Of a stretch of 64,000 nt of DNA, positions 41,516-51,607 are shown one piece after another. The stretch comes from a virus, in IMG/VR virus record IMGVR_UViG_3300043773_002546, positions 62,001-126,000 of that record, one strand, 5' to 3'. How positions within the stretch are numbered: the stretch's first letter is position 1; every line of letters begins with the position of its first letter. Below the pieces are notes generated by a model. It was not told where the DNA came from. It ran no database searches and was given only the letters and a program-made list of their open reading frames with translations. Both the position numbers and the translations under genes were made by a program.

Positions 41516-43354
41516 ATGCCATTTAAGTCTGAAAAGCAGCGCAGGTTTCTCTGGGCCGAGCACCCCGAAATCGCCAAGCGCTGGGCCCGCAAGTACCCCG
41601 AGAGCAACAAAGGTCTGCCTATGTACGCCGAGAGTCCTGATAGCAAAGAAAAAGCGGCAGCCTTGGCGGTACTTGGCGGCGCCCTGGCAAAACACGCTGT
41701 TACGTTAACAACGAACCCAGCATCATATGAATCTGTGATAAACGACGACGGAACTATCAAGAAATCTAATGATGGCCTGGTTCGCGTCGAGCTCCCGAAG
41801 ACCGAGGGACCCACTTACGCCGGGCAAGAACAGGAAGCAGGCAAGGAAACCAGCTGCAAAAAGGATCTGGCGCCCAATAGCGAGAAAGTCCTGGATCTTA
41901 ACAATCCCGTGGCGGCCAAGCTCGCCACCGTGCTCTCGCACGCCCTGCGCGAAAAGCTCGAGCGGGAAAACGCGCTGGTCGAGGGACGCGATCCGCTTCA
42001 TGTCCCGCGTAACATGGGCATTAAGAGGTATGCCGTTGCCCCGCAGTTACACCAACTTCCCATGGGAATGCAGCCCCAAGCGCCCGCTCCGGCGCAAAAC
42101 CAGCCCAGCAATGGTCCGGTCGGCGGCGGTAATAATCCCCAGGCAAATCCGATTCAGGCGTTCGGCCCCTTAAGCGCGTCCGGCCAACTTAATGGCAACG
42201 CAGCGTTCGGCGTCAAGAACTCGCCGGACAGCTCCAAGACGTCTGCGTTTAATCCGCTGCCTGCGCTGCAAAAAGGCGTGGCGCGCTACGGCGAATTACT
42301 GACGGGTTCAAAGATTCCTCAGCTGGCGGCTAAATCTCGCCTGTCAGCTGATCATCTGGGCTCATTGGCTGGGCAATCGCCGTGGAACATGATCACCAGC
42401 CGCGCGCGACAGGCGCTGGCCGATGTGGGCGTTAACGCCGCGCAGCAAACCGTGCACGGCGCTGTCGATCTGGCAAAAGAAAAGGCGCTGTCCCGAGCCA
42501 CGCAACTGGGTACTGGCGCAGCTGGACTGGCTGGCGCTGGCTTGCTGGCGCATAGAGCCATGAACGCCAAACAAGCGGCCGAGAGCGGCGCCTGGACTCG
42601 CGCCGAAGGCAAGAACCCCGACGGCGGCCTGAACGCCAAGGGTCGGGCGAGTCTCAAAGCCCAGGGGCACGACATCAAAGCGCCAGTCACAGAGAGTAAT
42701 CCCAGTGGCGAGCGGGCGCAGCGGCAGAACTCGTTCTGCTCGCGCATGTGCGGCATGAAGAAGCACGAGACGGGCGCCAAGACTAAATCAGACCCAGACT
42801 CGCGCATTAACAAGTCGCTGCGCAAGTGGAACTGCAAATGCTCGAGCGCCTACGAGTTTGGCGCGCTGGCGTCGCGAGTTGCGCTCAATGATATCAATGA
42901 GAAATCGGCGGCCCGGGGCGACATGTTTCAGAAGATGATTAACTCTGGCGCCCTGAACTTCGTTTCGGGGCTCAGCGGGCGCACTCCAGGGCGCGCGACA
43001 GCAGGCATGGGCACAGCTGGCATGTCGCACGCCGGAAACCAAGCCAAGATCGTCGCTGATTTCATGCGGCGTGCTCGCGGCATGGTCCGCCCAGCGCAGC
43101 CTGCTGCTGCTGCGGCGCTGCCCGTGGCGGCCGCCAGTCAAGCCGCCAGCCGCGTGAGCCCGGATCTTTTGGCGGGTCTCAAGCAATTTGGCGCGAACAT
43201 CCGCAAGTCCAACCGCGGCAAGTATCTGGAAGGCGTCATGGACCTCCCAATCATGAGCCCCAGAGTGCGCGAGCTATTTCACGGGGCGCCGCCGTCTGCG
43301 CCGTTTGGTGCGCTGCCTTCTTTGGCGGCCACGCTACGGGGTCTGCAGCCGTGA
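41516..43354 (+). CDS. Virion-like protein with DUF6321-type module
   Basis: 612 residues. Starts with KSEKQRRFLWAEHPEIAK, a short basic module I have seen at the N-terminus of structural proteins of very large phages. Residues about 355-440 hold WTRAEGKNPDGGLNAKGRAS, then FCSRMCGM and LRKWNCKC, which is the recurrent DUF6321-type phage motif. Remaining parts are Ala/Gly/Gln-rich and probably elongated. Likely a virion or head-maturation protein. Palindrome copy 9 is encoded in-frame as LNDINE. Ends overlapping a lipoprotein start. Confidence 0.6.
   Translation: MPFKSEKQRRFLWAEHPEIAKRWARKYPESNKGLPMYAESPDSKEKAAALAVLGGALAKHAVTLTTNPASYESVINDDGTIKKSNDGLVRVELPKTEGPTYAGQEQEAGKETSCKKDLAPNSEKVLDLNNPVAAKLATVLSHALREKLERENALVEGRDPLHVPRNMGIKRYAVAPQLHQLPMGMQPQAPAPAQNQPSNGPVGGGNNPQANPIQAFGPLSASGQLNGNAAFGVKNSPDSSKTSAFNPLPALQKGVARYGELLTGSKIPQLAAKSRLSADHLGSLAGQSPWNMITSRARQALADVGVNAAQQTVHGAVDLAKEKALSRATQLGTGAAGLAGAGLLAHRAMNAKQAAESGAWTRAEGKNPDGGLNAKGRASLKAQGHDIKAPVTESNPSGERAQRQNSFCSRMCGMKKHETGAKTKSDPDSRINKSLRKWNCKCSSAYEFGALASRVALNDINEKSAARGDMFQKMINSGALNFVSGLSGRTPGRATAGMGTAGMSHAGNQAKIVADFMRRARGMVRPAQPAAAAALPVAAASQAASRVSPDLLAGLKQFGANIRKSNRGKYLEGVMDLPIMSPRVRELFHGAPPSAPFGALPSLAATLRGLQP
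42884..42901. repeat. Dispersed palindrome copy 9 (TGATATCA core)
   Basis: CTCAATGATATCAATGAG inside the virion-like gene, read as LNDINE, identical in sequence and reading frame to copy 3. Confidence 0.88.
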
Positions 43355-43482
43355 GCCGCGTGCAGCTCTTAACCGTCCTAATCTTGTTTGTGGTTTTGAC
43401 ACTGGTGGGCTGTAACGTGGCGCGCGGCGCATTAGGTGGTTTGTTAACATTTTGCCACAATAAGTCCGGTTCTGCTTTATAG
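43351..43482 (+). CDS. 43-residue lipoprotein
   Basis: GTG 43351 overlaps the previous stop. Residues 1-20 are a hydrophobic signal peptide ending LTLVG, and Cys21 is the lipobox cysteine; the mature peptide is about 23 residues. Size and type fit an outer-membrane spanin or a superinfection-exclusion lipoprotein. Not long enough to show homology. It precedes a secreted protease gene. Confidence 0.6.
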   Translation: MSRVQLLTVLILFVVLTLVGCNVARGALGGLLTFCHNKSGSAL

Positions 43483-43549
43483 CGAGGCGCCGATATGCGT
43501 TGACCGGGGGACACACGCTTTTGATGCGCATGTGCGCAGGGAGGCAGTC

Positions 43550-44374
43550 ATGAACAAGCTTATTTCTTGGTTAGTGACTTTTTTTCTCTTTCTTTTTGCC
43601 AGTCTGGCCGCCGCAGGCACACGCGACCCCAACACGCCCGACGCCCAGTATCTCGAGTTTGGTAAGAAGTTTCCGTTTGTCGTGCGCATCTGCACGCACA
43701 GTGAGCACACCGACGCGCAGGGCAATAAATACACCGAGCACGCCTGCGCCAGCGCGGTTGTGATCCGGCCGCACTGGGTACTGACCGCGGCGCATGTCTT
43801 CTCAGACGCTGAACGAGCCACAGTCAGGACCGAAGACGGCACGAAGTTTCCCCTGGTCAAACTGATTCCGCACAAAGACTACAAGCCGGAAAGCGTCGGC
43901 TGGCACGATATCGCGCTGGGCCGGACTGCGGCGCCCATTGAGCTGGAGTTCTATCCCAAGCTCTACACGAAGACCGACGAGCTGAATCAGGCCTGCACGT
44001 TTGCGGGCTGGGGCCTGGCAGGGACGTTTCATACCGGCGGCACGCACAGCGATAACAAGCGCCGGGCGGGACACAACAAGATCGATAGTCTGTCAGACGC
44101 GGTGCTATTATGCACGCCTAGCCGGGGCGCGGAGCGCTTTCCGCTGGAGTTTATGATTACGCCGGGAGACTCTGGCGGCGGCATGTTTCTGGGCAACGAG
44201 CTAGCGGGCATTAACTCGTTTCTTTTGGCCAGCGACGGCAAGCCAAACGGGACCTACACGGACGAAACGGCGTTTACGCGTGTGAGTCTATACGCGGATT
44301 GGGTAGAATCTCAGATCGAGAAGTACGAACTCGCGCTTCAAGCCCGCGCCACCGAGGGCGCACAGCTCGAGTAG
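43550..44374 (+). CDS. Secreted trypsin-like serine protease
   Basis: 274 residues. Signal peptide of about 22 residues (LISWLVTFFLFLFASLAAAG). LTAAHV near residue 77-82 gives the catalytic His, WHDIALGR near 116-123 the Asp, and PGDSGGGMF near 204-212 the Ser, so the S1 triad is complete. Exported to the periplasm or beyond. A phage-encoded secreted S1 protease is unusual; envelope damage, host-surface processing or defence against predators are possibilities. Start ATG 43550 behind GGGAGG. Confidence 0.85.
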   Translation: MNKLISWLVTFFLFLFASLAAAGTRDPNTPDAQYLEFGKKFPFVVRICTHSEHTDAQGNKYTEHACASAVVIRPHWVLTAAHVFSDAERATVRTEDGTKFPLVKLIPHKDYKPESVGWHDIALGRTAAPIELEFYPKLYTKTDELNQACTFAGWGLAGTFHTGGTHSDNKRRAGHNKIDSLSDAVLLCTPSRGAERFPLEFMITPGDSGGGMFLGNELAGINSFLLASDGKPNGTYTDETAFTRVSLYADWVESQIEKYELALQARATEGAQLE

Positions 44375-44387
44375 CAGGACGCCCCGT

Positions 44388-44483
44388 ATGAAATCCATCA
44401 ACGCGTTTCTATTCACGATGATCGTCATGGCCACGGTGTTGGCAACGGGGCTCACGTGGTTTCTGTTGTATTTGCGGGGTTGA
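44388..44483 (+). CDS. 31-residue membrane peptide
   Basis: 31 residues, almost entirely one hydrophobic helix (AFLFTMIVMATVLATGLTWF) with a short basic end. AGGACG before ATG 44388; its stop abuts the start of the helicase gene. Third very short membrane or lipoprotein gene within 3.4 kb. Confidence 0.5.
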   Translation: MKSINAFLFTMIVMATVLATGLTWFLLYLRG

Positions 44484-44489
44484 GTGCGC

Positions 44490-46430
44490 ATGCTTGATCC
44501 CATTCCCGCCTACTACGCGCAGAAGTTTGCGGCCGCGCAAAACGCCGACGTCAGTCTGCGCTTTCAGCCCGACTACACCCCAGAGCAGCTCGAGCGCCTG
44601 GGCGTGTACGACGCGCTGTACCGCGGTAAGAGCCCCAGACTCGCCAGCCTGGGCGAATGGAAGCCCGAATGGATCTCTGAGCATGATCCCAAGGGCTGGG
44701 CGCAGTGGTACAAGCGCTACGCCGCTGGCCGCCGAATCGAGGGCGAAGACGACCGGCAGATGAAGCGCTGGCTGAGCTTTAAATCACGCCACGGCGGGCC
44801 GTTTAGCAAGAACCCCACGCCGAGACGGGGCTGGGCGCTGCGCAACTGGGGCATTGATCCCAGCAAGCTGGTGCCAGACCGGGCGCAAGAGATCAACGAG
44901 CTGCTAGACGAGCATCAACGCAAGGCTATGCAAAAATACGTGCAGGAGAAAGTCAGCGAGCTCCTGCCCGAGATTCAGCTCCAAGAGCATCAGCAGCGCG
45001 TGGCTGATCGCGTAGCCGACGAAGACCCGCGCCTGCTGGTCTATCACGGCCTGGGCTCTGGTAAGTCTCTTTCAGCGCTCGCTGCTGCCGAAATGGCACG
45101 CAGAAATTCCGGGAGCCAATATGGCATAGTCGTTCCTGCAAGTTTGCGGGGCAACTTCCAGAAAGAAGTTAAGAAGTTCACCCGAAACTCCAATCCGGAG
45201 ATCATGAGTTACACGGGCTTAGCGCTCGGCAAGCGCTTTCAGCAGCCGCCAGAGACCGTGGTCATGGACGAGGCGCAAAGATTACGTAATCCTGGCGCCG
45301 CAGCAACGCAGGGAGCTGAGGAAATCGCGCGCCAGGCCAAACGGCTCGTGCTGCTGTCGGGCACGCCCATTACCAACTCGCCGACAGACCTCGCCTCATT
45401 GATGTCATTGCTCGATAACAAACCGATGTCGCCGCAGGACTTTGAGAAGCGCTACATTGGCTACAAGAAAAAGTTTCCCGGGTTTGTTAACTGGCTGCGC
45501 GGCGCCGAATGGGGCGAAGAGCCGTATGTCAAAAACGAGAAAGAGCTCCGCGAGAGACTCAAGGGCAAAGTTGACTATCAGCCCAGCAAGACTCCCCAGG
45601 GCGTGACTGTCAACGAAGAGACGGTGAAAGTTCCGCTGAGTTCTGAGCAAAGTAAAATTCAAAAAGCCATTCGCACGCAGATTCCGCCCGGCTTTCTCTG
45701 GAAACTAGATAAAGAGTTTCCGCTGTCGCGCGATGAGCTCAAGAAACTGAATTCTTTTCTTACGGGCCTGCGCCAAGTTTCGCTGTCCACGCAGCCGTTT
45801 CGCGTGGACAAAGATCCGCTCAAAGCTTTTGATCAGTCCAGCAAGCTTCGCGAGGCTATGAAGCGCCTGCGCGAAAACCTGGACGCGGATCCCCGTAAAA
45901 AAGCCATCATCTACTCGAACTTTATAGATTCGGGAATTCAGCCCTACGCCAAAGCCCTCGAGCGCGACAAGATTCCCTATGGCATCTTTCACGGCGGCGT
46001 GCCCGTCAAGGCCCGCCAAGAGGCCCTCAAGCAGTACAACGAGGGCAAGCTCCGCGCGCTCTTGCTGGGGCCCGCCGCCGCCGAGGGCATCTCCACGAAG
46101 GGTACGAGTTTAATTCAGCTCTTGGATCCCTACTGGCACGAGTCCCGAACGCAGCAGGCCCGCGGGCGTGGTTTGCGGTTTGATAGTCACGCGGGGCTGC
46201 CTGAAGAGCTCAAGAACGTTGCCGTGCAGCGCTTTCTCTCGGCTAGCGAGGAACCGGGCGTATTTAGCAAGTACGTGCTGGGCAAGCGCCGTCAGCGGAC
46301 CGGAGACGAAGTGTTGCAGCACCTCTCCAACGACAAAGAAAAGCTTAACGAGGCGTTCCGTAAGATTTTGCGCGAAGTTGGCTCAGAAAAACACAAGCCA
46401 ACGCCTGACGAAGAAAACACACCTCATTGA
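44490..46430 (+). CDS. SNF2-type helicase with N-terminal QWY-GRR module
   Basis: 646 residues. Residues about 20-125 include DPKGWAQWYKRYAAGRR, later DDRQMKRW and ALRNWGIDP, resembling a small module known from giant-virus and algal proteins (W-x-QWY-x-RY-x-x-GRR). Residues about 170-640 are an SF2/SNF2 ATPase: Walker A GLGSGKS near 187, VVMDEAQRL near 258, SGTPITNSP near 289, then IFHGG, GPAAAEGIST and QQARGRGLRFD near 555. Predicted dsDNA translocase; virion or transcription-related roles are both seen in phages. GTG 44484 is an alternative start. Stop lies in palindrome copy 10. Confidence 0.8.
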   Translation: MLDPIPAYYAQKFAAAQNADVSLRFQPDYTPEQLERLGVYDALYRGKSPRLASLGEWKPEWISEHDPKGWAQWYKRYAAGRRIEGEDDRQMKRWLSFKSRHGGPFSKNPTPRRGWALRNWGIDPSKLVPDRAQEINELLDEHQRKAMQKYVQEKVSELLPEIQLQEHQQRVADRVADEDPRLLVYHGLGSGKSLSALAAAEMARRNSGSQYGIVVPASLRGNFQKEVKKFTRNSNPEIMSYTGLALGKRFQQPPETVVMDEAQRLRNPGAAATQGAEEIARQAKRLVLLSGTPITNSPTDLASLMSLLDNKPMSPQDFEKRYIGYKKKFPGFVNWLRGAEWGEEPYVKNEKELRERLKGKVDYQPSKTPQGVTVNEETVKVPLSSEQSKIQKAIRTQIPPGFLWKLDKEFPLSRDELKKLNSFLTGLRQVSLSTQPFRVDKDPLKAFDQSSKLREAMKRLRENLDADPRKKAIIYSNFIDSGIQPYAKALERDKIPYGIFHGGVPVKARQEALKQYNEGKLRALLLGPAAAEGISTKGTSLIQLLDPYWHESRTQQARGRGLRFDSHAGLPEELKNVAVQRFLSASEEPGVFSKYVLGKRRQRTGDEVLQHLSNDKEKLNEAFRKILREVGSEKHKPTPDEENTPH

Positions 46431-46440
46431 TATCAATGAG
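46423..46440. repeat. Dispersed palindrome copy 10 (perfect 18-mer)
   Basis: CTCATTGATATCAATGAG, identical to copy 6 and again containing the stop codon (CAT-TGA) of the upstream gene. Lies 89 bases before the fibre gene. Confidence 0.92.
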
Positions 46441-46447
46441 TTTTGCA

Positions 46448-46495
46448 GCCGTTTGCGCTACAATACGCTAAATGCGTACGCTAACAGCAAACGGC
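46448..46495. promoter_or_regulatory. Inverted repeat flanking TACAAT, fibre operator candidate
   Basis: GCCGTTTGC (46448-46456) and GCAAACGGC (46487-46495) are perfect 9-base inverted copies 30 bases apart. A -10-like TACAAT (46459-46464) lies between them, without a convincing -35. Confidence 0.5.
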
Positions 46496-46528
46496 GCGTT
46501 GTTAATTTAATCGCGAGGTACAGCTCCT

Positions 46529-49500
46529 ATGCCCACGCCGATCACCCGCATCTTTCGTTTGATTCGTTTGCTTCGCGTCCGGCGTGACGCTGCCAATAGC
46601 ACCGATGGCGCGCCGACGAATCTGCGCCCCGGTGAGCTGGCGTTTGGCGACACGGAAAGCACGCTGTACCTCGGCAAGACCGACGGAACAGTGGCCGCGT
46701 TTGGCGAAGGCGGCGGTGGCGGCTCTGGCGCCACGGGGCCTACTGGCCCAGTGGGCACCAACGGCGCGACCGGGCCTACTGGCCCTCAAGCCGAGACGGG
46801 CGCAACTGGCGCGACCGGCCCTCAAGGCGAGACGGGTTCAATTGGCGCGACCGGACCCCAAGGCGAGACGGGTTCAATTGGCGCGACTGGACCCCAGGGC
46901 GAAACTGGTTTAACTGGCCCGGCGGGTTCCAGCGTGTACACCTGGCGCGGCGAGTGGGACAACACGACAAGCTATAACGCGAACGACGTCGTGTCTTACA
47001 ACGGCGCGAGCTACATCGCGACGACGTCCGCGAGTTCAGGCAGCGGCGACCCGGTGACGAACACAAGCGCCTGGCAGCTGCTGGCACAAGCGGGCGCTAC
47101 CGGCCCCAACGGCGCCACGGGCACGAGCTTTACGTGGCGCGGCGAATGGAGCTCAAGCGCCGAGTACTACGTTAACGACGTGGTGTACTACGGCGGCAGC
47201 GCCTGGATTGCGACGACCACGACGTCGAATCAGACTCCGGCTAACGTGCCCGGAGCTTCTTGGGCGCTGATGACGCAAACCACGGGCGACACCGGGCCGA
47301 CTGGTCCGACGGGCGAAACTGGTCCCACGGGCCCGACGAGCCTGGTCTGGCGCGGCGAGTGGAACAGCGGCACGCCGTACTATGCCAACGACGTGGTGTT
47401 TTATTCCGGCGCGTCGTATGTCGCCACAGACTACAACACGAGTTCCGCGCCGACGAGCGGCATGTACTGGAACGTGCTCGTGCAGACCAGCGGCGACACG
47501 GGACCGACGGGCGAAACCGGTCCGACAGGCGCAGGCTCGAACATGGTCGAAGCAGGCGCGGGCACTGGCAGTCTTGTCGGCCTGCCGTCGGCCAATAGCA
47601 ACAGCGCCAACGGAAATTACAGCGCCGTAGGCGGCGGTGCGAGCAACACAGCTGCAGTTAGTTATTCTGCTGTTTTTGGTGGCAGCGCTAACGTGGCCTC
47701 CGGCGACACGCACGCTGCTGTGTTTGCTGGTCAGTGGAACGCGGCGTTAGGTCCGGCTGCCGCGATTTGCGCTGGGTTTTCCAACACCGCCAGCGGTTCG
47801 TATAGCTTTATCGGCGCCGGGCAGTCTAACGTCGTCGACGGTAAATGGGGCGTCATCGGCGGCGGTTCGAGCAACAACGCGGGCGGCGGCATCGACAGTT
47901 GGAGCGCCACGGTTGGCGGCGGCAAGTTCAACACCGCGAGTAATACCTACAGCACGGTCAGTGGCGGCTATGGCAACGCCGCCAACGGGCAATACAGCGC
48001 CGTCAGCGGCGGCTTGCTCAATGCCGCCAGCGGTACGGCTAGCGCCGTCGGCGGCGGCCAGCGCAACACCGCCAGCGCCTACTACAGCGCCACGGTTGGC
48101 GGCGGCTATGGCAACACCGCTCTCGGCAACTACAGCGCCGTCGGCGGCGGCAAGAGCAACGCCGCCAACGGAAATTACAGCGCCGTGGGCGGCGGCTTTC
48201 AAAACGTCACCAGTAATTCCGCCTACAACACCGTGGGCGGTGGCGCAATCAACAACGCTACTGCGGAGGGCAGCACCGTAGCGGGCGGAGGATGGTACGA
48301 CTCCGACACAGCCGAGATCGTAGGCAACACAGCCGGTGGGGCCATCAGCAGCGTCGGCGGCGGCGCGCGCAATTTTGCACTGGGCCTGGCCAGCACTGTG
48401 AGCGGCGGCACGCGCAACACCGCCAGCGGCGACTACACTACCATCAGCGGCGGTAAGCTGAACGCGGCCTCGGGCACCGGCGCCACGGTCGCGGGCGGTG
48501 GTCGGTTTAATGCGAGCGGCCCTAATCCCGAAGGCAACACGGCTGCTGGCAATTACAGCTTTGTGGGCGGCGGCATCGGCAACATCGCCCACAACCCCTA
48601 CAGCACCGTGGGCGGGGGATACAAAAACGAAGCTGTGGGCGAGGAATCCACGGTATCTGGCGGCAGGTACAACGACGCAGGCGCGACGCAGAGCACTATA
48701 GCGGGCGGAGAAAGTAACGGGGCTAACGCCTATTGCAGTTCCGTGGGCGGCGGAAGTCAAAATTATGCTAATGGTTATTGTTCCGTCATCGGCGGCGGTA
48801 TCTTGAACAACGCTGGCGGCGACCACACCACCGTCGGCGGTGGCTACCAAAACACCGCCAGCGGCAATCGAAGCACTGTCGGCGGTGGCTCCCAAAACAC
48901 CGCCACCGGCCAATCCGCCACGGTTGGCGGCGGCTATAAAAACACCGCCAGCGGCTACTACAGCGCCGTCAGTGGCGGTCGGCAAAACACCGCCAGCGCC
49001 TACTACAGCGCCGTGGGCGGCGGCTATAAAAACACCGCCACCGCCCGCTATAGTTTCGCCAGCGGCAGCTATTCCGCCGTCGCGCACTATAGCGCGCAGG
49101 CGCACGCCGCGGGCCGTTTCGCGAGCTCTGGTGACGCGCAAAAACTCACGCTCGTAGCGCGCTGCGAAACTACCGACGCCACGGCAAATCAGGTGCTGTA
49201 TCTAGACGGCGCTGACGCAACCGCGCGGTTGGTGCTCCCCGCTAATACGACCTGGGTATTTGATATCAAACTCAGCGCAAGCAACGTCACGGACGGCGCT
49301 GGAGCGGGCTGGCACATTCGCGGTGTGATTCGGCGAAATGCCTCCAACAGCACCGTGCTTGTGGGCAGCAATATCGTCGAAGGTTGGACGGAGTCGGCTA
49401 TGAGCGGTGCGGCAGTAAGCGCTGTGGCTGACAATACAAACGAGGCGCTTGAGCTGCGCGTCACGGGTTTAGCCAGCAAAACAATTCGTTGGGTTGCCGT

Positions 49501-49537
49501 CGTTGAAGTAGCGCAGGTTTCGTTTGATCCGGCGTAA
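46529..49537 (+). CDS. Tail fibre: collagen repeats, three CBM-like modules, beta-roll repeats
   Basis: 1002 residues. About 1-63: basic anchor and the [19 protein letters not shown] module common at fibre N-termini. 64-133: collagen-like Gly-x-y repeats (GATGPTGP type). Three copies of a chitin-binding-like module at about 136, 202 and 272 (WRGEW, then Y-x-x-NDVV-x-Y-x-G-x-x-YIA). 361-850: dozens of about 14-residue repeats of the SAVGGG-x-x-NTASG type, as in YadA-like trimeric beta-rolls. 870-1002: a beta domain shared with the next gene. A trimeric host-recognition fibre is expected. RBS GAGG before ATG 46529. Confidence 0.85.
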   Translation: MPTPITRIFRLIRLLRVRRDAANSTDGAPTNLRPGELAFGDTESTLYLGKTDGTVAAFGEGGGGGSGATGPTGPVGTNGATGPTGPQAETGATGATGPQGETGSIGATGPQGETGSIGATGPQGETGLTGPAGSSVYTWRGEWDNTTSYNANDVVSYNGASYIATTSASSGSGDPVTNTSAWQLLAQAGATGPNGATGTSFTWRGEWSSSAEYYVNDVVYYGGSAWIATTTTSNQTPANVPGASWALMTQTTGDTGPTGPTGETGPTGPTSLVWRGEWNSGTPYYANDVVFYSGASYVATDYNTSSAPTSGMYWNVLVQTSGDTGPTGETGPTGAGSNMVEAGAGTGSLVGLPSANSNSANGNYSAVGGGASNTAAVSYSAVFGGSANVASGDTHAAVFAGQWNAALGPAAAICAGFSNTASGSYSFIGAGQSNVVDGKWGVIGGGSSNNAGGGIDSWSATVGGGKFNTASNTYSTVSGGYGNAANGQYSAVSGGLLNAASGTASAVGGGQRNTASAYYSATVGGGYGNTALGNYSAVGGGKSNAANGNYSAVGGGFQNVTSNSAYNTVGGGAINNATAEGSTVAGGGWYDSDTAEIVGNTAGGAISSVGGGARNFALGLASTVSGGTRNTASGDYTTISGGKLNAASGTGATVAGGGRFNASGPNPEGNTAAGNYSFVGGGIGNIAHNPYSTVGGGYKNEAVGEESTVSGGRYNDAGATQSTIAGGESNGANAYCSSVGGGSQNYANGYCSVIGGGILNNAGGDHTTVGGGYQNTASGNRSTVGGGSQNTATGQSATVGGGYKNTASGYYSAVSGGRQNTASAYYSAVGGGYKNTATARYSFASGSYSAVAHYSAQAHAAGRFASSGDAQKLTLVARCETTDATANQVLYLDGADATARLVLPANTTWVFDIKLSASNVTDGAGAGWHIRGVIRRNASNSTVLVGSNIVEGWTESAMSGAAVSAVADNTNEALELRVTGLASKTIRWVAVVEVAQVSFDPA
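49259..49270. repeat. Dispersed palindrome copy 11 (TTTGATATCAAA)
   Basis: TTTGATATCAAA inside the fibre gene, read as FDIK. Same 12-base form as the copies at 51590 and 63661. Confidence 0.75.
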
Positions 49538-49584
49538 CGCACGCGCACACAGGCACAGCTACACATTGCAATAGGAGCAGCAGC

Positions 49585-51570
49585 ATGTCGAACGAAATCA
49601 ATTTTGGCGGTAAGACGCTCAAAAACACTGGCCAAGTCGCACTGGGCAAGAACGGCACCGCGAGCTACTACGCCACGGTCAGCGGCGGGAGAAGCAACAC
49701 GGCTCTTGGACAGGGCGTGACAATCAGCGGCGGCCAATACAACCTCGGCACCAGTAGTAGCTATCAAGATGTAATCGGCGGCGGCAGCGGGAATCTATTG
49801 AACGACAGCTACGCCAGCGTAATTGGCGGTGGCATGACAAACACGGTTAGCGCTCAGCACACCGTAGTTGGCGGCGGCTACACCAACACCGCCAGTAATA
49901 ATCAAGCGACGGTCAGCGGCGGCAAATTTAACGCTGCTTCGGGTGTTGCGGCGACGGTCGGCGGCGGGAGAAACAACACCGCCAGCGGCTACACCAGCAC
50001 CGTTAGCGGCGGCGTTCAAAATACCGCTACCGGTCTCTGTAGTGTTATTGGTGGCGGCGGCGGAAGGTTAATTCCGGATACGATTCCGCCGGAGGGCAAC
50101 TTAGTTGGTTCCAGTACCGGGTCGGGCGCGGTTTTTAGCTTGGTTTTTCAATCCAACGGCCCGCCGACTGTAGATGGCCCCGAAACGTGGATTCTTTCCG
50201 AGGCTTCTATCACCGACGGCGGTACGGGCTACAATCAGTACGACTACCTCACTATTTCTCTGGGCGCGCCCACCGACGTCGAACTTAGTCCGGCGAGCGT
50301 AGAAGTGTCCGACGTCGATCCGGAAACCGGCGCAATTCTGTCCGTCTATGTGACCGATGGCGGCTTGTACTATCGCCCGGCCGGTACGTTTACGGCGTTT
50401 GGGCGCAATCATGCCAGCGCCGACCACAGCACCGTCGGCGGCGGCAAGAACAACACCGCCGGAGGTACTTGGTCTGATTGCGCCACAGTTTCTGGCGGCC
50501 AAGACAACACCAGCCTGAACCGCAGCTTTATCGGCGGCGGCTATAGCAACACCGCCTTCGGCGGCTACAACGCTATCGGCGGCGGTAATAATAACGTTTC
50601 TATGGGTAATTGGAGCGCAATCAGTGGTGGAAGTGAGAATACCACTGCTACGAACACGAATCGCGCCGCAATTGGTGGCGGGAGGGGGAACGTCGTCGAC
50701 AGAACCGGCGGCACCGTCAGTGGCGGCTACAGCAACAGCGCGCTGGGGCAGTACGCCGCGGTCGGCGGCGGATCGGGCAACACCGCCATCGGTAATTTCG
50801 TCCCAGCTGTCGGCGCTCCCGCCTACGCCACCATCAGCGGCGGCAAGGAAAACACCGCCAGCGGTTACGGCGGCGTCGTTGGCGGTGGTCGGGAAAACAA
50901 AGCCGCCGGTATTTACGCTACGATCGACGGCGGGAGAAACAACACGGCGAGCGCCAATTACACCACCATCGGCGGCGGCGGTGTAAACACCGCCGCCGGG
51001 GGCCACGATACAGTCAGCGGCGGGCAGCGGAACACCGCCAGCGGCAGCTATAGCGTCATCGGCGGCGGCAGGTTTAACACCGTCAGCGGCCTGTACAGCA
51101 CCGTCAGCGGCGGCCAACGCGCTCTGGCAGACCGCCGCGGCATGCGGGCGTACGGCGCTGGGCAATTTAGCACTACCGGCGACGCGCAGCAGGTTGACTT
51201 TATGCTGCGCAATAGTACGACCAATGCTACGCCCACCACGCTGTTTCTTAACGGAAGCTCCGACCGGTTGACCATTCCGTCTGGCAAGGCGCTTTTTGCC
51301 ACGGTGACCGTAGCAGGCATTATCAACGGCGGCAGCAAAGCGGCGCATTACAGCCGCAAAGTGGCGATTAAGAACGTCGGCGGGACTACTAGCTTGATTG
51401 GCTCCGTGATCACACTTGGCACCGACGTCGAGGACGACGCTGCCTATGACGTCACGATTACTGCCGACAACACCAACGACGCGCTGCAGATCAACGTCAC
51501 GGGCAAAGCTAGCGAAACCATTCGCTGGGTAGCGCACGTCCAGGGCATCGAAATCGCCTACGGTTCATAG
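49585..51570 (+). CDS. Second beta-roll tail fibre
   Basis: 661 residues, paralogue of the preceding fibre without collagen or CBM parts. Residues about 1-170 and 280-515 are SAVGGG-x-x-NTASG-type repeats; about 175-275 is an inserted beta-rich domain (ITDGGTGYNQYDYLTISL then VDPETGAILSVYVTDGG) like modules seen in other phage fibres; about 530-661 is the shared C-terminal domain ending in a TADNTNDALQINVTGKASET region. ATAGGAG before ATG 49585. Probably forms part of the same tail-tip organelle. Confidence 0.8.
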   Translation: MSNEINFGGKTLKNTGQVALGKNGTASYYATVSGGRSNTALGQGVTISGGQYNLGTSSSYQDVIGGGSGNLLNDSYASVIGGGMTNTVSAQHTVVGGGYTNTASNNQATVSGGKFNAASGVAATVGGGRNNTASGYTSTVSGGVQNTATGLCSVIGGGGGRLIPDTIPPEGNLVGSSTGSGAVFSLVFQSNGPPTVDGPETWILSEASITDGGTGYNQYDYLTISLGAPTDVELSPASVEVSDVDPETGAILSVYVTDGGLYYRPAGTFTAFGRNHASADHSTVGGGKNNTAGGTWSDCATVSGGQDNTSLNRSFIGGGYSNTAFGGYNAIGGGNNNVSMGNWSAISGGSENTTATNTNRAAIGGGRGNVVDRTGGTVSGGYSNSALGQYAAVGGGSGNTAIGNFVPAVGAPAYATISGGKENTASGYGGVVGGGRENKAAGIYATIDGGRNNTASANYTTIGGGGVNTAAGGHDTVSGGQRNTASGSYSVIGGGRFNTVSGLYSTVSGGQRALADRRGMRAYGAGQFSTTGDAQQVDFMLRNSTTNATPTTLFLNGSSDRLTIPSGKALFATVTVAGIINGGSKAAHYSRKVAIKNVGGTTSLIGSVITLGTDVEDDAAYDVTITADNTNDALQINVTGKASETIRWVAHVQGIEIAYGS

Positions 51571-51589
51571 CATAGCCAGGCCAGCCCGA

Positions 51590-51601
51590 TTTGATATCAA
51601 A
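51590..51601. repeat. Dispersed palindrome copy 12 (TTTGATATCAAA)
   Basis: Intergenic, ending six bases before the TTGACA of the promoter at 51608, a classic place for an activator or repressor site. Confidence 0.85.
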
Positions 51602-51607
51602 CCCGCC

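Noticed and set aside
47640-49080. Tandem repeats that might suggest a CRISPR array
   Set aside because: Units are coding (about 42 bases, 14 residues) without unique spacers between constant repeats.
47747-49141. Long minus-strand open frame (464 codons) opposite the first fibre
   Set aside because: It is the antisense of the NTASG repeats; low-complexity Ala/Gly composition and no ribosome site. Repeats in GC-rich DNA produce such shadows.
50101-51537. Long minus-strand open frame (478 codons) opposite the second fibre
   Set aside because: Same reason: mirror of the repeat array.
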